Shown here one piece after another: positions 1 through 6,471 of a DNA stretch of 13,242 nucleotides. Under the pieces are notes generated by a model. The model was not told where the DNA came from. It worked only from the letters and a program-made list of their open reading frames with translations, and ran no database searches. Made by a program: the position numbers and the translations under genes. This DNA is from Caldisericota bacterium (lineage in GTDB: Bacteria; CAIJMQ01; JAADFP01): the NCBI GenBank assembly GCA_013152825.1, contig JAADFP010000078.1:1-13242 (forward strand), in the 5' to 3' direction. Position 1 is the first letter of the stretch; each line of letters begins with the position of its first letter.

Positions 1-866
1 GTATTATCAATTTCTCCTGTCTTCTCCAACATTTCCAGTATCCTGCCTATCTGATAGTCAATAAAGGAGATGGCAGCATAGTAATAAGCCTTTATGCATC
101 TCAGTAAATTATTGTCTATCCCCTGGTCCCTGTATTTGTACCTATTCTGGACTCTGTTTATGTAGGTATACAAACTTTCTACATTTGGGGGGACATGGGG
201 AAGAGGCATAAGAGGCGCTCTATACAGTTTGTGCCAGGGAGTAGGCACAGCAAATGGAGGATGAGGATGCACAAAGCTAAGGAATAAGAACCAGGGTTGG
301 GATTTCCGGCTCTCTTCACTTAGAAACTGCACTCCCCGGTCTCCTACCCACTGGGTGGGGTGGTATTCTGCCGGCATCTGGGCAGGCTGTGGAATATAGT
401 ACATTTCACTCCTCACTCCGTGTGGATCTGTTATATGGGAGAAACCACTCTGCCTTAAAAATTTCAAGTAATCATCATCGTCGGGATTTTTTACCAATTC
501 TTCCTGGGTTTCCCGGGTTTGAAAACCACGTAATGCATGGCGATCCGGGGTAAAATGACATTTGCCTATCCCGTGAGTCCTGTATCCTGCCCTGGTAAGA
601 GCATCCATGAAAGATTCTTTATCCTGGGGCATTTCATAACTATTCTCGTAGCAATTAGTGTTAGACGGATATTGACCATAGTGCATTGAGCATCTTGCCG
701 GTACACATACAGGGGAAGGAGAATAGGCACTGGTAAAAGCTACCCCGCTTTTCACCAGTTTATCCAGATTAGGAGTTTTTATTACAGGATTACCCAAAGC
801 ATGAATGGTATCTGCTCTCTGCTGGTCTGTAAAGATTAACAAAATATTCGGTTTTTTACTTCCCAT
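1..866 (-). CDS. Sulfatase family hydrolase (arylsulfatase/choline-sulfatase-like), partial, C-terminus beyond left edge
   Basis: The minus strand is open from ATG at 866 to the window edge, giving 288 complete codons with no stop. The N-terminus PNILLIFTDQQRAD carries the first metal-binding acidic pair of the alkaline-phosphatase/sulfatase fold. SPVCVPARCS contains the sulfatase signature CxPxR; Cys54 is the residue normally converted to formylglycine by a maturase. GKCHF (Lys102, His104) matches the GKWH active-site motif, and FVHPHPPF near residue 200 matches the family PHxPF segment. Start choice is supported by a strong GGGAGGAG ribosome-binding site at 873-880, six bases upstream. The family hydrolyses sulfate esters of sugars, aryl compounds or choline; the substrate cannot be read from this fragment. 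No signal peptide is visible, so it looks cytoplasmic. It follows the glycosyltransferase on the same strand after a 586-bp spacer, so co-transcription is uncertain. Confidence 0.9.
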   Translation of the reverse strand, partial: MGSKKPNILLIFTDQQRADTIHALGNPVIKTPNLDKLVKSGVAFTSAYSPSPVCVPARCSMHYGQYPSNTNCYENSYEMPQDKESFMDALTRAGYRTHGIGKCHFTPDRHALRGFQTRETQEELVKNPDDDDYLKFLRQSGFSHITDPHGVRSEMYYIPQPAQMPAEYHPTQWVGDRGVQFLSEESRKSQPWFLFLSFVHPHPPFAVPTPWHKLYRAPLMPLPHVPPNVESLYTYINRVQNRYKYRDQGIDNNLLRCIKAYYYAAISFIDYQIGRILEMLEKTGEIDN

Positions 867-990
867 GACTCTCTCCTCCCTAATCTATTCGGTAATTCCC
901 AATATAACAAATCCCAAATTCCCCCGGAATACCAGGTTACCAAGAAACTCATTTGTTCACTGCTTCCCTCTACCCATCCCCTGAACCAAC

Positions 991-1009
991 CTAAAGTCTA
1001 TAGTCTAAC
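991..1009. repeat. CTAARGT heptad run, copy 1
   Basis: Two and a half period-7 units, CTAAAGT-CTATAGT-CTAAC. It is preceded by CTGAACCAAC, a leader that also precedes the run at 1301. Confidence 0.75.
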
Positions 1010-1034
1010 TCGTTGATCGGTTGGGGTTGTGTAG

Positions 1035-1065
1035 CGCGAATCGTATATCGTTATTCGTCCACCGT
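1035..1065. repeat. 31-bp direct repeat, copy 1 (CGT heptads)
   Basis: This stretch is identical over 31 bp, in the same orientation, to 2808-2838. Inside it are four in-register heptads, each ending in CGT (GAATCGT, ATATCGT, TATTCGT, CCACCGT). The two copies bracket the glycosyltransferase gene. Confidence 0.9.
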
Positions 1066-1104
1066 CCCTTCCTACCCGGAGCCCCTCTTGTGCCTTTGTG
1101 CCCC

Positions 1105-1136
1105 TCACTTACTCACCTATTCACTTATTCACTTCT
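1105..1136. repeat. TCACTTAC octad run, 4 units
   Basis: Four in-register period-8 units: TCACTTAC, TCACCTAT, TCACTTAT, TCACTTCT. A related three-unit run lies at 1384-1407. Confidence 0.8.
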
Positions 1137-1157
1137 CCCTCCCCCTTCCCTCGCTAC

Positions 1158-1246
1158 TCCTGCCCGCCCCCTGCCAGCTCCCGACTTACGAGAGGGCAGG
1201 CCTGGCGATCCCGATGTTTCATCGGGAGGGAGGCAGGCGGGCAGGA
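1158..1246. repeat. GC-rich inverted-repeat element with inner hairpin
   Basis: The outer arms are perfect inverted repeats of 11 bp (1158-1168 and 1236-1246, core CCTGCCCGCC / GGCGGGCAGG). Inside lies a perfect 8-bp hairpin at 1209-1227, TCCCGATG-TTT-CATCGGGA. No T-tract follows on either strand, so it does not look like an intrinsic terminator. The other spacer has a related hairpin with GCAGGC arms and an ATCGG core (2767-2800). A REP-like or mobile palindromic element is possible; its role is unknown. Confidence 0.6.
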
Positions 1247-1300
1247 TACTGATTTACCGTTTACTGTTTACTACTTCCATCTACTAATCCCTGAACCAAC

Positions 1301-1335
1301 CTAAGGTCTAAAGTCTATGGTCTAACGTCTAAAAT
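1301..1335. repeat. CTAARGT heptad run, copy 2 (5 units)
   Basis: Five heptads in perfect register: CTAAGGT, CTAAAGT, CTATGGT, CTAACGT, CTAAAAT. The run is preceded by the same CTGAACCAAC leader seen before 991. Confidence 0.85.
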
Positions 1336-1383
1336 GTCCCCTGCATCCTGTATCTTGGTTATTGTCTCTCGCATCTTCCCTAC

Positions 1384-1407
1384 TCACCTACTCACTTACT
1401 CACTTTT
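1384..1407. repeat. TCACTTAC octad run, 3 units
   Basis: Three period-8 units, TCACCTAC, TCACTTAC and TCACTTTT, of the same family as the run at 1105-1136. Confidence 0.75.
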
Positions 1408-1410
1408 AAC

Positions 1411-1441
1411 AGTCTAAAGTCTCAGGTCTAAGGTCTAAATT
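1411..1441. repeat. CTAARGT heptad run, copy 3, downstream of the glycosyltransferase gene
   Basis: In-register units CTAAAGT, CTCAGGT, CTAAGGT, CTAAATT. The 14-mer AGTCTCAGGTCTAA at 1418-1431 recurs in reverse complement at 12365-12378, just after rnfA. A further AGTCTAAC at 1450-1457 supplies the glycosyltransferase stop codon. Confidence 0.8.
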
Positions 1442-1452
1442 CTCTTTCCAGT

Positions 1453-2640
1453 CTAACCCTTTAAGCTCCCTGCAAACACTCCCTGATAAACCTTCTTGAT
1501 TCTCCCCCAGTTGAATTCTTTTTCTACTCTTTCCCTACCTTCCTCCCCCATTGCCTTTCTTTTTTTTGTATTTTTAAGCAGCCTTTCTATTTTATCCGCC
1601 AGATCTACCGGGTTATTAGGGCTGGCAAATAATCCCGCAGAGGCAAGAAGTTCTCTGCTCATTTTTAAATCAAAGCATACTACTGGCTTACCCACTGCCA
1701 TATATTCAAGTATCTTGTTGAGTGTGGAGAGATTACTGTAACTATTAGCAGGCATGGAATCTACACATATATCACAGGTGGAAAGATATTTTCTCAAAGT
1801 CTGGTAAGAAGAAACCCAGCCAGTAAAATGAACGAAACTTTTTAATCCTCTTGCTTCCACCATCTTCTCCAACTCTTCCCGTGCATCGCCATCCCCTATA
1901 AGATAGAGGAGAAAATCCGTAAATCCCCTTTGTTTTACCAGATACTCCATTGCTTCAATCAACTGATGCACTCCATCCTGGGGATTTATCACCCCCAGGT
2001 ATCCCATCATATATTTTTTCCCTTTTTTCAAGGATATATTTTTCTTATTAGGATAGAGTTCGCTCAAATCAGGAGCAGTGGGGATGATAACGAACTTATC
2101 CGGGAGGGAAAAGGTTCTCCTCTCCACCAGTTTTCTGTAGTATTTATTAGGCTCTATAACTTTATTTGCACTCTTTACCGTGACAAACTCCAGCGCTCTT
2201 AGAATCCAATAGAAAGAATCTCTTCTTCCAAACCTTGCTTCGTACATCTCCGGGGAAAGGTCATGATGGTCAAAAATGAAATACCCCCCTTTCATCCTGA
2301 TTATCCAGCCCAGGGAGAAAAATATCTCGGGTGGATTGCATACCTGTAGAATATCTACTCCTTCCCGGAGGAGAACCCGGAAGAATAAAAGAAAGGTCCA
2401 GAAAAAAGCATTAAGATATTCAAATAAATAACTGAATTTTGCCTTTGTATAAAGAAGGCGAGGATAGTGGTATATTTTTATCTCTTCCTCAATCTTCCAC
2501 CAGGAAAAGGGAGAAGAAGCGGGCGAAATAGCAGAAACACTAAAGCCGGCTTCTTTCAAAGCCTTAATTTCTCTCCATACTTTCCTGTCTTCTGGGAGAG
2601 GAAGATTTTCTACAATTACAAGAACCCGTTTCTTGTTCAA
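1453..2640 (-). CDS. GT4-type glycosyltransferase (GT-B fold)
   Basis: This predicted cytosolic or membrane-associated glycosyltransferase has about 395 residues and probably transfers an activated-sugar residue in polysaccharide or glycan synthesis. The N-terminus has ENLPLPEDRKVWREIKAL, a common start of the DRRVWREA-type GT4 group, followed by an acceptor-side Rossmann domain with FDHHDLSPEMYEARF. The C-terminal donor-binding domain begins near GYLGVINPQDG (about 213-223) and continues through YLIGDGDAREEL, FVHFTGWVS and NKILEYMAVGKPVV (about 308-321). The last matches the family segment holding the glutamate that contacts the nucleotide-sugar ribose. The start is TTG: TTG at 2640 lies six bases from GAGGA (2647-2651), whereas the TTG at 2646 directly abuts it, and an in-frame TGA sits just upstream. 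The TAG stop falls inside a spacer repeat motif. Donor and acceptor are unknown. Confidence 0.85.
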   Translation of the reverse strand: MNKKRVLVIVENLPLPEDRKVWREIKALKEAGFSVSAISPASSPFSWWKIEEEIKIYHYPRLLYTKAKFSYLFEYLNAFFWTFLLFFRVLLREGVDILQVCNPPEIFFSLGWIIRMKGGYFIFDHHDLSPEMYEARFGRRDSFYWILRALEFVTVKSANKVIEPNKYYRKLVERRTFSLPDKFVIIPTAPDLSELYPNKKNISLKKGKKYMMGYLGVINPQDGVHQLIEAMEYLVKQRGFTDFLLYLIGDGDAREELEKMVEARGLKSFVHFTGWVSSYQTLRKYLSTCDICVDSMPANSYSNLSTLNKILEYMAVGKPVVCFDLKMSRELLASAGLFASPNNPVDLADKIERLLKNTKKRKAMGEEGRERVEKEFNWGRIKKVYQGVFAGSLKG

Positions 2641-2646
2641 AAACAA

Positions 2647-2651
2647 TCCTC
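2647..2651 (-). promoter_or_regulatory. Ribosome-binding site that decides the glycosyltransferase start
   Basis: On the minus strand GAGGA is followed by TTGTTT and then TTG. Spacing favours the second TTG (2640) as the start rather than the first (2646). Confidence 0.6.
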
Positions 2652-2743
2652 ACAATCTTGCAATGATACCCCAGACAATTCAAAACTAATTGCTCCCTGT
2701 TTACTCATCTACGTAATTCGCTATCCGGTTGGGCCCCGACAGC

Positions 2744-2783
2744 CCCGCCTGCTTTCCGATATTCCCGCCTGCTTTCCGATATT
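2744..2783. repeat. Exact 20-bp tandem duplication in spacer
   Basis: CCCGCCTGCTTTCCGATATT occurs twice head to tail (2744-2763, 2764-2783). It duplicates the left arm of the hairpin at 2767-2800. This is the same kind of event as the duplications in the HD-GYP and apbE genes. Confidence 0.95.
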
Positions 2784-2800
2784 CATCGGAACGGGCAGGC
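2767..2800. repeat. Composite hairpin with GCCTGC/GCAGGC arms
   Basis: GCCTGC pairs with GCAGGC, and the inner TTCCGAT pairs with ATCGGAA across an ATTC loop. There is a small asymmetric bulge (T against CGG). It resembles the element at 1158-1246 in sequence and setting. Confidence 0.7.
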
Positions 2801-2807
2801 ATCGGGA

Positions 2808-2838
2808 CGCGAATCGTATATCGTTATTCGTCCACCGT
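2808..2838. repeat. 31-bp direct repeat, copy 2 (CGT heptads)
   Basis: Identical to 1035-1065 in the same orientation; four heptads each ending in CGT. Confidence 0.9.
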
Positions 2839-2892
2839 ATCTCCTCCCCCGCTTTATTTTTGCCTCCTGCATTATCCATGCTCTCCTTTGTC

Positions 2893-2912
2893 ATTCCCGC
2901 GGAAGCGGGAAT
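2893..2912. repeat. 20-bp palindrome resembling neisserial dRS3
   Basis: ATTCCCGC-GGAA-GCGGGAAT is a perfect 8-bp stem with a 4-nt loop. The ATTCCC...GGGAAT form with eight inner bases matches the dRS3 repeat pattern known from Neisseria and similar palindromes in other genomes. Only one copy lies in this window. Confidence 0.6.
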
Positions 2913-2964
2913 CCAGCACCCTGCATCTGTCCCCTCGCTACCCGCTACTAACTGTCTCCAATGT

Positions 2965-2985
2965 CTATGGTCTAAAGTCTAAGGT
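2965..2985. repeat. CTAARGT heptad run, copy 4
   Basis: Three in-register units: CTATGGT, CTAAAGT, CTAAGGT. A shorter remnant (CTATAGT-CTAAAC) lies at 3040-3052, just before the HD-GYP promoter region. Confidence 0.75.
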
Positions 2986-3065
2986 GCATCCTTCTCACCA
3001 CCCCTTCCCTCGCTACTAATCACTCTCCCAGGCTTCCGTCTATAGTCTAAACAGGCTCATTAGGC

Positions 3066-3071
3066 TATAAT
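3066..3071 (+). promoter_or_regulatory. Candidate -10 element for the HD-GYP gene
   Basis: A perfect TATAAT lies 28 bp before the ATG at 3100. No good -35 hexamer is found at 16-18 bp spacing (TAGTCT at 17), so the call is tentative. Confidence 0.35.
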
Positions 3072-3099
3072 GAATATGTGACTTTATAGTAGAAGTAGC

Positions 3100-4721
3100 A
3101 TGAGCAGAAAATTTATAAGAGAGAACAGAGCATTCTTATCAGCAATCGCCATCCTTTTCATCCTTTTAGGGATGGTCATATACTTTGGTGGCAATCATAT
3201 ATATCAGAAAGAGGTAGGGTGGCGACACATGAACGCCACTGCCCAGTTAGTCTCTGCAGAGGAAGTTATCAAAACGTTCTTTTCCCGCTTTAAAAAAGAT
3301 TTGTTCTTTTTAGGAAATCTTCCCTGCACTGTAAATTATGTAAATAGCGATTTCACTTCTCCTGAATTTAAGAAAGAAGCCACAAATATTTTTTATAAGT
3401 TTGCCAGGACGTATAAAGAATATTATCAAATAAGGATTATTGATGCCTCCGGGAAAGAAATAATCAGAATAAATAACAAAAGAGATGGTACCACTGTGAT
3501 TGTTCCTGATGCACAACTCCAGGACAAGCAGCATCGCTACTATTTTCAGGAAGCCATGAAACTGGATAAAGGGCAGATTTATGCTTCTTCCATAGACCTG
3601 AATATGGAACATGGAAAAGTAGAGGTTCCTTATGTCCCGGTAATAAGATTGGCCACTCCTTTATTTAACCTTAAGGAGGAGAAAAAGGGGATTTTGATTT
3701 TTAATGTATCTTTTTCAAAAGTGCTTGAGCCTTTACCCCGGGGGACATTTGTGCAGACAGAAGAGGGCAATATGATCATGCTGAAGCCAGACGGAACAGT
3801 GGATTTCAAGAAATCAAGGTATAAATTTAATAATTCTTCTGGCATGATAAATGTCTCAGATACAGGGGCTGTTCACTACTCCCGTATGGAGCTTTTTCCA
3901 GGCAGAAAATTTATCGTGGGTATGGATCACAGATATCCCCTGTTAAAATCGATATTACAGAAACTGATATTAATTTCCATGCTTCTTTTTACCCTTTTTC
4001 TCTTCTTGATTCTAATTATCAGTCGTATAGATATCGCGAAATTCAGGGAGATAACCAGAGCGCAGAAAGCCATTATATTCTCCCTGGCGGAGCTTGCTGA
4101 ATATAGGGATCCAGAAACAGGGTACCACCTGGAGAGAACCAGGAACTATGCAGTAATACTGGCAGAGCAGTTACGTAAAAACAGAAAATACCGCAAGGTA
4201 TTAAATGCAGAATTTATTGAAAATCTTTATGATGCTGCTCCTTTGCATGATATAGGAAAAGTGGGGATACCAGACTCTATTCTACTGAAAAAGGGGCGGT
4301 TAACCAGGGAAGAATACGAAGAAATGAAGAAACATGTTCTGATAGGCAAACAGGTTCTTCAGGAGGCAAACAGGTTCTTCAGGACATCATTGATAGATTC
4401 AAACTTAGCCAGTTGTTTTTTCTTATGGCCAGGAACATTTGTGCTTTTCATCATGAAAAGTACAATGGACAAGGATATCCTGAGGGGCTAAAAGGGGAAG
4501 AAATTCCTCTGGAAGCGAGAATATTTGCCCTCTGTGATGCCTATGATACTATCAGGTCAAAGAGGCCTTATAAAGAAGAACTACCACATGAAGTGGCAGT
4601 GGCCAGAATAAAATCCGATGCTGGCGAGCACTTTGACCCTGAAATTGTAGATGCTTTCCTGCAATGTGAAAAGGAATTTGCCAGGACATCTTCCATGATA
4701 AAAGTTGTGCAAGAGCTATGA
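3100..4721 (+). pseudogene. Membrane-bound HD-GYP phosphodiesterase with Cache-like sensor, frameshifted by 20-bp duplication
   Basis: HD-GYP proteins hydrolyse cyclic di-GMP. Here a TM helix (about 12-31) leads to an extracytoplasmic Cache-like sensor (YYQIRIIDASGKEIIRIN; YFQEAMKL..GQIYASS), a second TM helix (286-308), then the cytoplasmic HD-GYP domain. Visible motifs are YRDPETGYHLER (His343), LHDIGK (His383, Asp384) and KHVLIG (His412). After codon 421 the frame breaks: the gene as written stops at 4491 with an unrelated tail. The HHEKYNGQGYP motif and the CDAYD..RPY region lie in another frame (from about 4385, stop at 4721). Dropping one copy of the tandem repeat at 4345-4384 fuses the parts into a continuous 533-residue protein. 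As written, the product lacks the GYP half and is probably inactive. Real mutation, switchable state and assembly error remain possible. The next gene, rph, starts 113 bp later. Confidence 0.9.
4345..4384 (+). repeat. Exact 20-bp tandem duplication that breaks the HD-GYP frame
   Basis: GGCAAACAGGTTCTTCAGGA is present twice, at 4345-4364 and 4365-4384. Twenty is not a multiple of three, so the reading frame shifts. With one copy the reading is GKQVLQDIIDRFKLSQ, leading in frame to HHEKYNGQGYP. Confidence 0.97.
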
Positions 4722-4821
4722 TGAGTTTTGAACTGGTCATTTTGCCTTGCACCGGAAAGCTCCCGATTTTTTTGGGCTTCACTTTATCCTGATATTCGCT
4801 AATCTCTCTCTGGAAGTGTGA

Positions 4822-4827
4822 TAAAAT
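4822..4827 (+). promoter_or_regulatory. Weak candidate -10 for the rph operon
   Basis: TGTGATAAAAT ends 7 bp before the rph ATG. If used, transcription would begin at or next to the start codon, giving a nearly leaderless message. No clear -35 is present. The alternative is read-through from the HD-GYP gene with AGGGG (4828-4832) as a close ribosome-binding site. In the 113-bp gap I see no clear terminator. Confidence 0.25.
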
Positions 4828-4834
4828 AGGGGAT

Positions 4835-5563
4835 ATGTCAGTAAGAGAAGGGCGAAGCAAGAATGAGTTACGGCCTATAGAATTCCATGTGGGGTATTTG
4901 ATTCATCCCAAAGGCTCTTGTTTTGTGAAGTGGGGTAATACCTGGGTGATTTGTTCAGCCCAGGTAGAGGAAAGAGTTCCTGCTTTCCTCCATGACACCC
5001 GAACAGGCTGGATAACTGCTGAATACAATATGATTCCAGGTGCTACAGATCCAAGAATTGGACGGGAGCAGGTACGTACGGGAGGAAGGACAAAAGAAAT
5101 ACAGAGGATGATTGGAAGAAGTTTGCGGGGAGTAACAAATCTTGCCTTATTGGGGGAAAGGACTATACATATTGATTGTGAGGTAATCCAGGCAGATGGA
5201 GGGACAAGAATGGCATCAGTAGCAGGGGGATTTATTGCACTTATCGAAGCAATAAGCAAATTGAAGAGGGATAGAATTATTACCCGCTCGCCTATTCGAG
5301 AATATCTGGGTGGAGTAAGTGTGGGAAAGGTGAAAGGAGATTACCTGCTTGACCTGGATTACAATGAGGATTATCAGGCAGAGGTAGATATGAATGTAGT
5401 AATGACCGAGAGTGGTAAATTTGTAGAAATACAGGCAGCTGCCGAAGGATATCCCTTCTCCCGGGAAGAAATAAATGCTTTTCTTAATCTTGCTTCTAAG
5501 GGAGTTGATGAAATTATTCAAAAAATGAAAGAGGTTACAAAAGATATATGGATGGATTCCTGA
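4835..5563 (+). CDS. rph: Ribonuclease PH
   Basis: RNase PH is a phosphate-dependent 3'-to-5' exoribonuclease that trims tRNA 3' ends in the cytoplasm and also degrades structured RNA. The 242-residue product has the usual length and family pattern throughout. It opens with GRSKNELRPI and continues with GSCFVKWGNTWVICSAQVEE and GWITAEYNMIPGAT. Arg-rich GGRTKEIQRMIGRSLR (83-98) and IDCEVIQADGGTR (113-125, phosphate-binding GGTR) follow, then DLDYNEDYQAEVDMN (173-187) with the acidic catalytic and metal residues. EIQAAAEG replaces the more usual EVQGTAEG, a mild change. The start ATG is preceded by AGGGG at unusually short spacing. The 3' end overlaps truB by 16 bp, so the two are very likely co-transcribed and translationally linked. 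It is the first gene of the run that ends with rnfA. Confidence 0.96.
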   Translation: MSVREGRSKNELRPIEFHVGYLIHPKGSCFVKWGNTWVICSAQVEERVPAFLHDTRTGWITAEYNMIPGATDPRIGREQVRTGGRTKEIQRMIGRSLRGVTNLALLGERTIHIDCEVIQADGGTRMASVAGGFIALIEAISKLKRDRIITRSPIREYLGGVSVGKVKGDYLLDLDYNEDYQAEVDMNVVMTESGKFVEIQAAAEGYPFSREEINAFLNLASKGVDEIIQKMKEVTKDIWMDS

Positions 5564-6471
5564 TCGTAAATAAGCCCAAAGGATTAACTTCCCACGATGT
5601 AGTAGAGAAGGTAAGAAAAAAGTTCAGGGTTAAAACAGGACACCTGGGAACCCTGGATCCGTTGGCTACTGGAGTGTTGCCTTTAGCCATAGGAGAAGCT
5701 ACCAAGCTTACCTCTTTATTGCTACACAAAGACAAAGAATATACAGGAGAGATGGTTCTGGGGTTTGCCACTGATACCTACGATATAGAAGGTAAAGTAG
5801 TCAATAAGGTGGAGAGAATCGCAGTAAACAGAGAAGATATAGAAGAAGCAGTTAAAAAATTTAGAGGAGAGATAAAACAGATCCCCCCCATGTATTCTGC
5901 CATTAAGAAAGGTGGGAAAAGACTTTATAAATGGGCACGAGAAGGAGTGAAGGTAGAAAGAAAGCCGCGAGAAGTGAATATCTTTGCCTTTAGGATACTC
6001 GAATTTAACTCTCCCATTATAAAATTCTATGTTCACTGCTCCGCGGGAACTTACATCCGCTCTTTGGTTAATGATCTGGGAGAAAGCCTTGCCTGTTTTG
6101 CCACCTTGAAGGAGTTGAAAAGATTAAAGAGCGGGCCTTTTCATATAAAAGAAGCGTGTTCCCTGGAAGAGATCCTTTCTTCTCCTTCTATTTCCCTTTT
6201 TCTGAAACCCATGGAAATGTTTCTCCAGGACCTCAAAGAGGTAAAGGTAAACCCGGCATTTATCAAAAATCTGCTTCAGGGCACTCCTATTTACAAATCA
6301 CAACTCCTTGCTTATCCACAGGAAGTAAAAAAAGGAGAAATAGTTAAGGTAGTTAATGAAAAAGGTAGACTGCTCTGTCTGGCGGAAAGTAAATTTATGG
6401 GTGAAGAAATATCCTCCCGGGCTGAAAACAACATTGTTTTTCAACCCAGAAGAGTTTTTAGAAAAGCATGA
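5548..6471 (+). CDS. truB: tRNA pseudouridine(55) synthase
   Basis: TruB converts U55 in the T-loop of nearly all tRNAs to pseudouridine. The 307-residue protein begins MDGFLIVNKPKGLTSHDVV and has the catalytic motif GHLGTLDPLATGVLP, with nucleophile Asp37. It continues with KEYTGEMVLGFATDTYDIEG, QIPPMYSAIKKGGKRLYKWAREG and CSAGTYIRSLVNDLG, all standard TruB blocks. The last 80 or so residues (VNPAFIKNLLQGTPI..., GEIVKVVNEKGRLLCLAES) look like the C-terminal PUA-type RNA-binding domain. The ATG lies within the end of rph (16-bp overlap), with GAGG at 5531-5534 as a rather distant ribosome-binding site. The stop overlaps the ribF start in ATGA, implying coupled translation. The truB-ribF pairing is common across bacteria. 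Confidence 0.97.
   Translation: MDGFLIVNKPKGLTSHDVVEKVRKKFRVKTGHLGTLDPLATGVLPLAIGEATKLTSLLLHKDKEYTGEMVLGFATDTYDIEGKVVNKVERIAVNREDIEEAVKKFRGEIKQIPPMYSAIKKGGKRLYKWAREGVKVERKPREVNIFAFRILEFNSPIIKFYVHCSAGTYIRSLVNDLGESLACFATLKELKRLKSGPFHIKEACSLEEILSSPSISLFLKPMEMFLQDLKEVKVNPAFIKNLLQGTPIYKSQLLAYPQEVKKGEIVKVVNEKGRLLCLAESKFMGEEISSRAENNIVFQPRRVFRKA

Larger units (their letters stand above)
867..1452. other. Repeat-rich spacer between sulfatase and glycosyltransferase genes
   Basis: No credible gene is present: the short open frames here are built from low-complexity repeats and have no recognisable protein features. The spacer holds three runs of CTAARGT-type heptads, two runs of TCACTTAC-type octads, four CGT-ending heptads that are repeated exactly in the next spacer, and a GC-rich inverted-repeat element (1158-1246). 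A phrase beginning CCCTGAACCAACCTAA occurs twice, at about 978 and 1288, each time leading into CTAARGT heptads. The part next to the sulfatase (about 890-960) is AT-rich and probably includes its promoter, but no convincing -35/-10 pair was found. Confidence 0.75.
2641..3099. other. Repeat-rich spacer between divergent glycosyltransferase and HD-GYP genes
   Basis: No credible gene is present. The spacer holds the ribosome-binding site of the glycosyltransferase, a 20-bp exact tandem duplication, a hairpin with GCAGGC arms, the second copy of the 31-bp repeat, a dRS3-like palindrome and two short CTAARGT heptad runs. A 17-bp string, CCCCTTCCCTCGCTACT, at 3001-3017 is identical to 1142-1158. 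Promoters for both flanking genes should lie here. The best plus-strand candidate is TATAAT at 3066-3071. Confidence 0.75.

Noticed and set aside
1013..1304. Overlapping open frames of 68-88 codons in the left spacer
   Set aside because: They are translations of octad and heptad repeats and GC-rich palindromes, with no ribosome-binding site or protein-like composition.
1301..1441. CRISPR array
   Set aside because: The repeats are continuous 7-bp units without unique spacers of regular length, and no cas genes are present.
2467..3019. Open frames of 96 and 171 codons across the glycosyltransferase start and right spacer
   Set aside because: One is antisense to the glycosyltransferase, and both share repeat-derived peptide with frames in the left spacer. 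The duplicated and palindromic DNA explains them.
4757..4786. Possible terminator hairpin between the HD-GYP gene and rph (GAAAGCTCCC ... GGGCTTC)
   Set aside because: The stem needs two bulges, and the T-run lies in the loop rather than after the stem.
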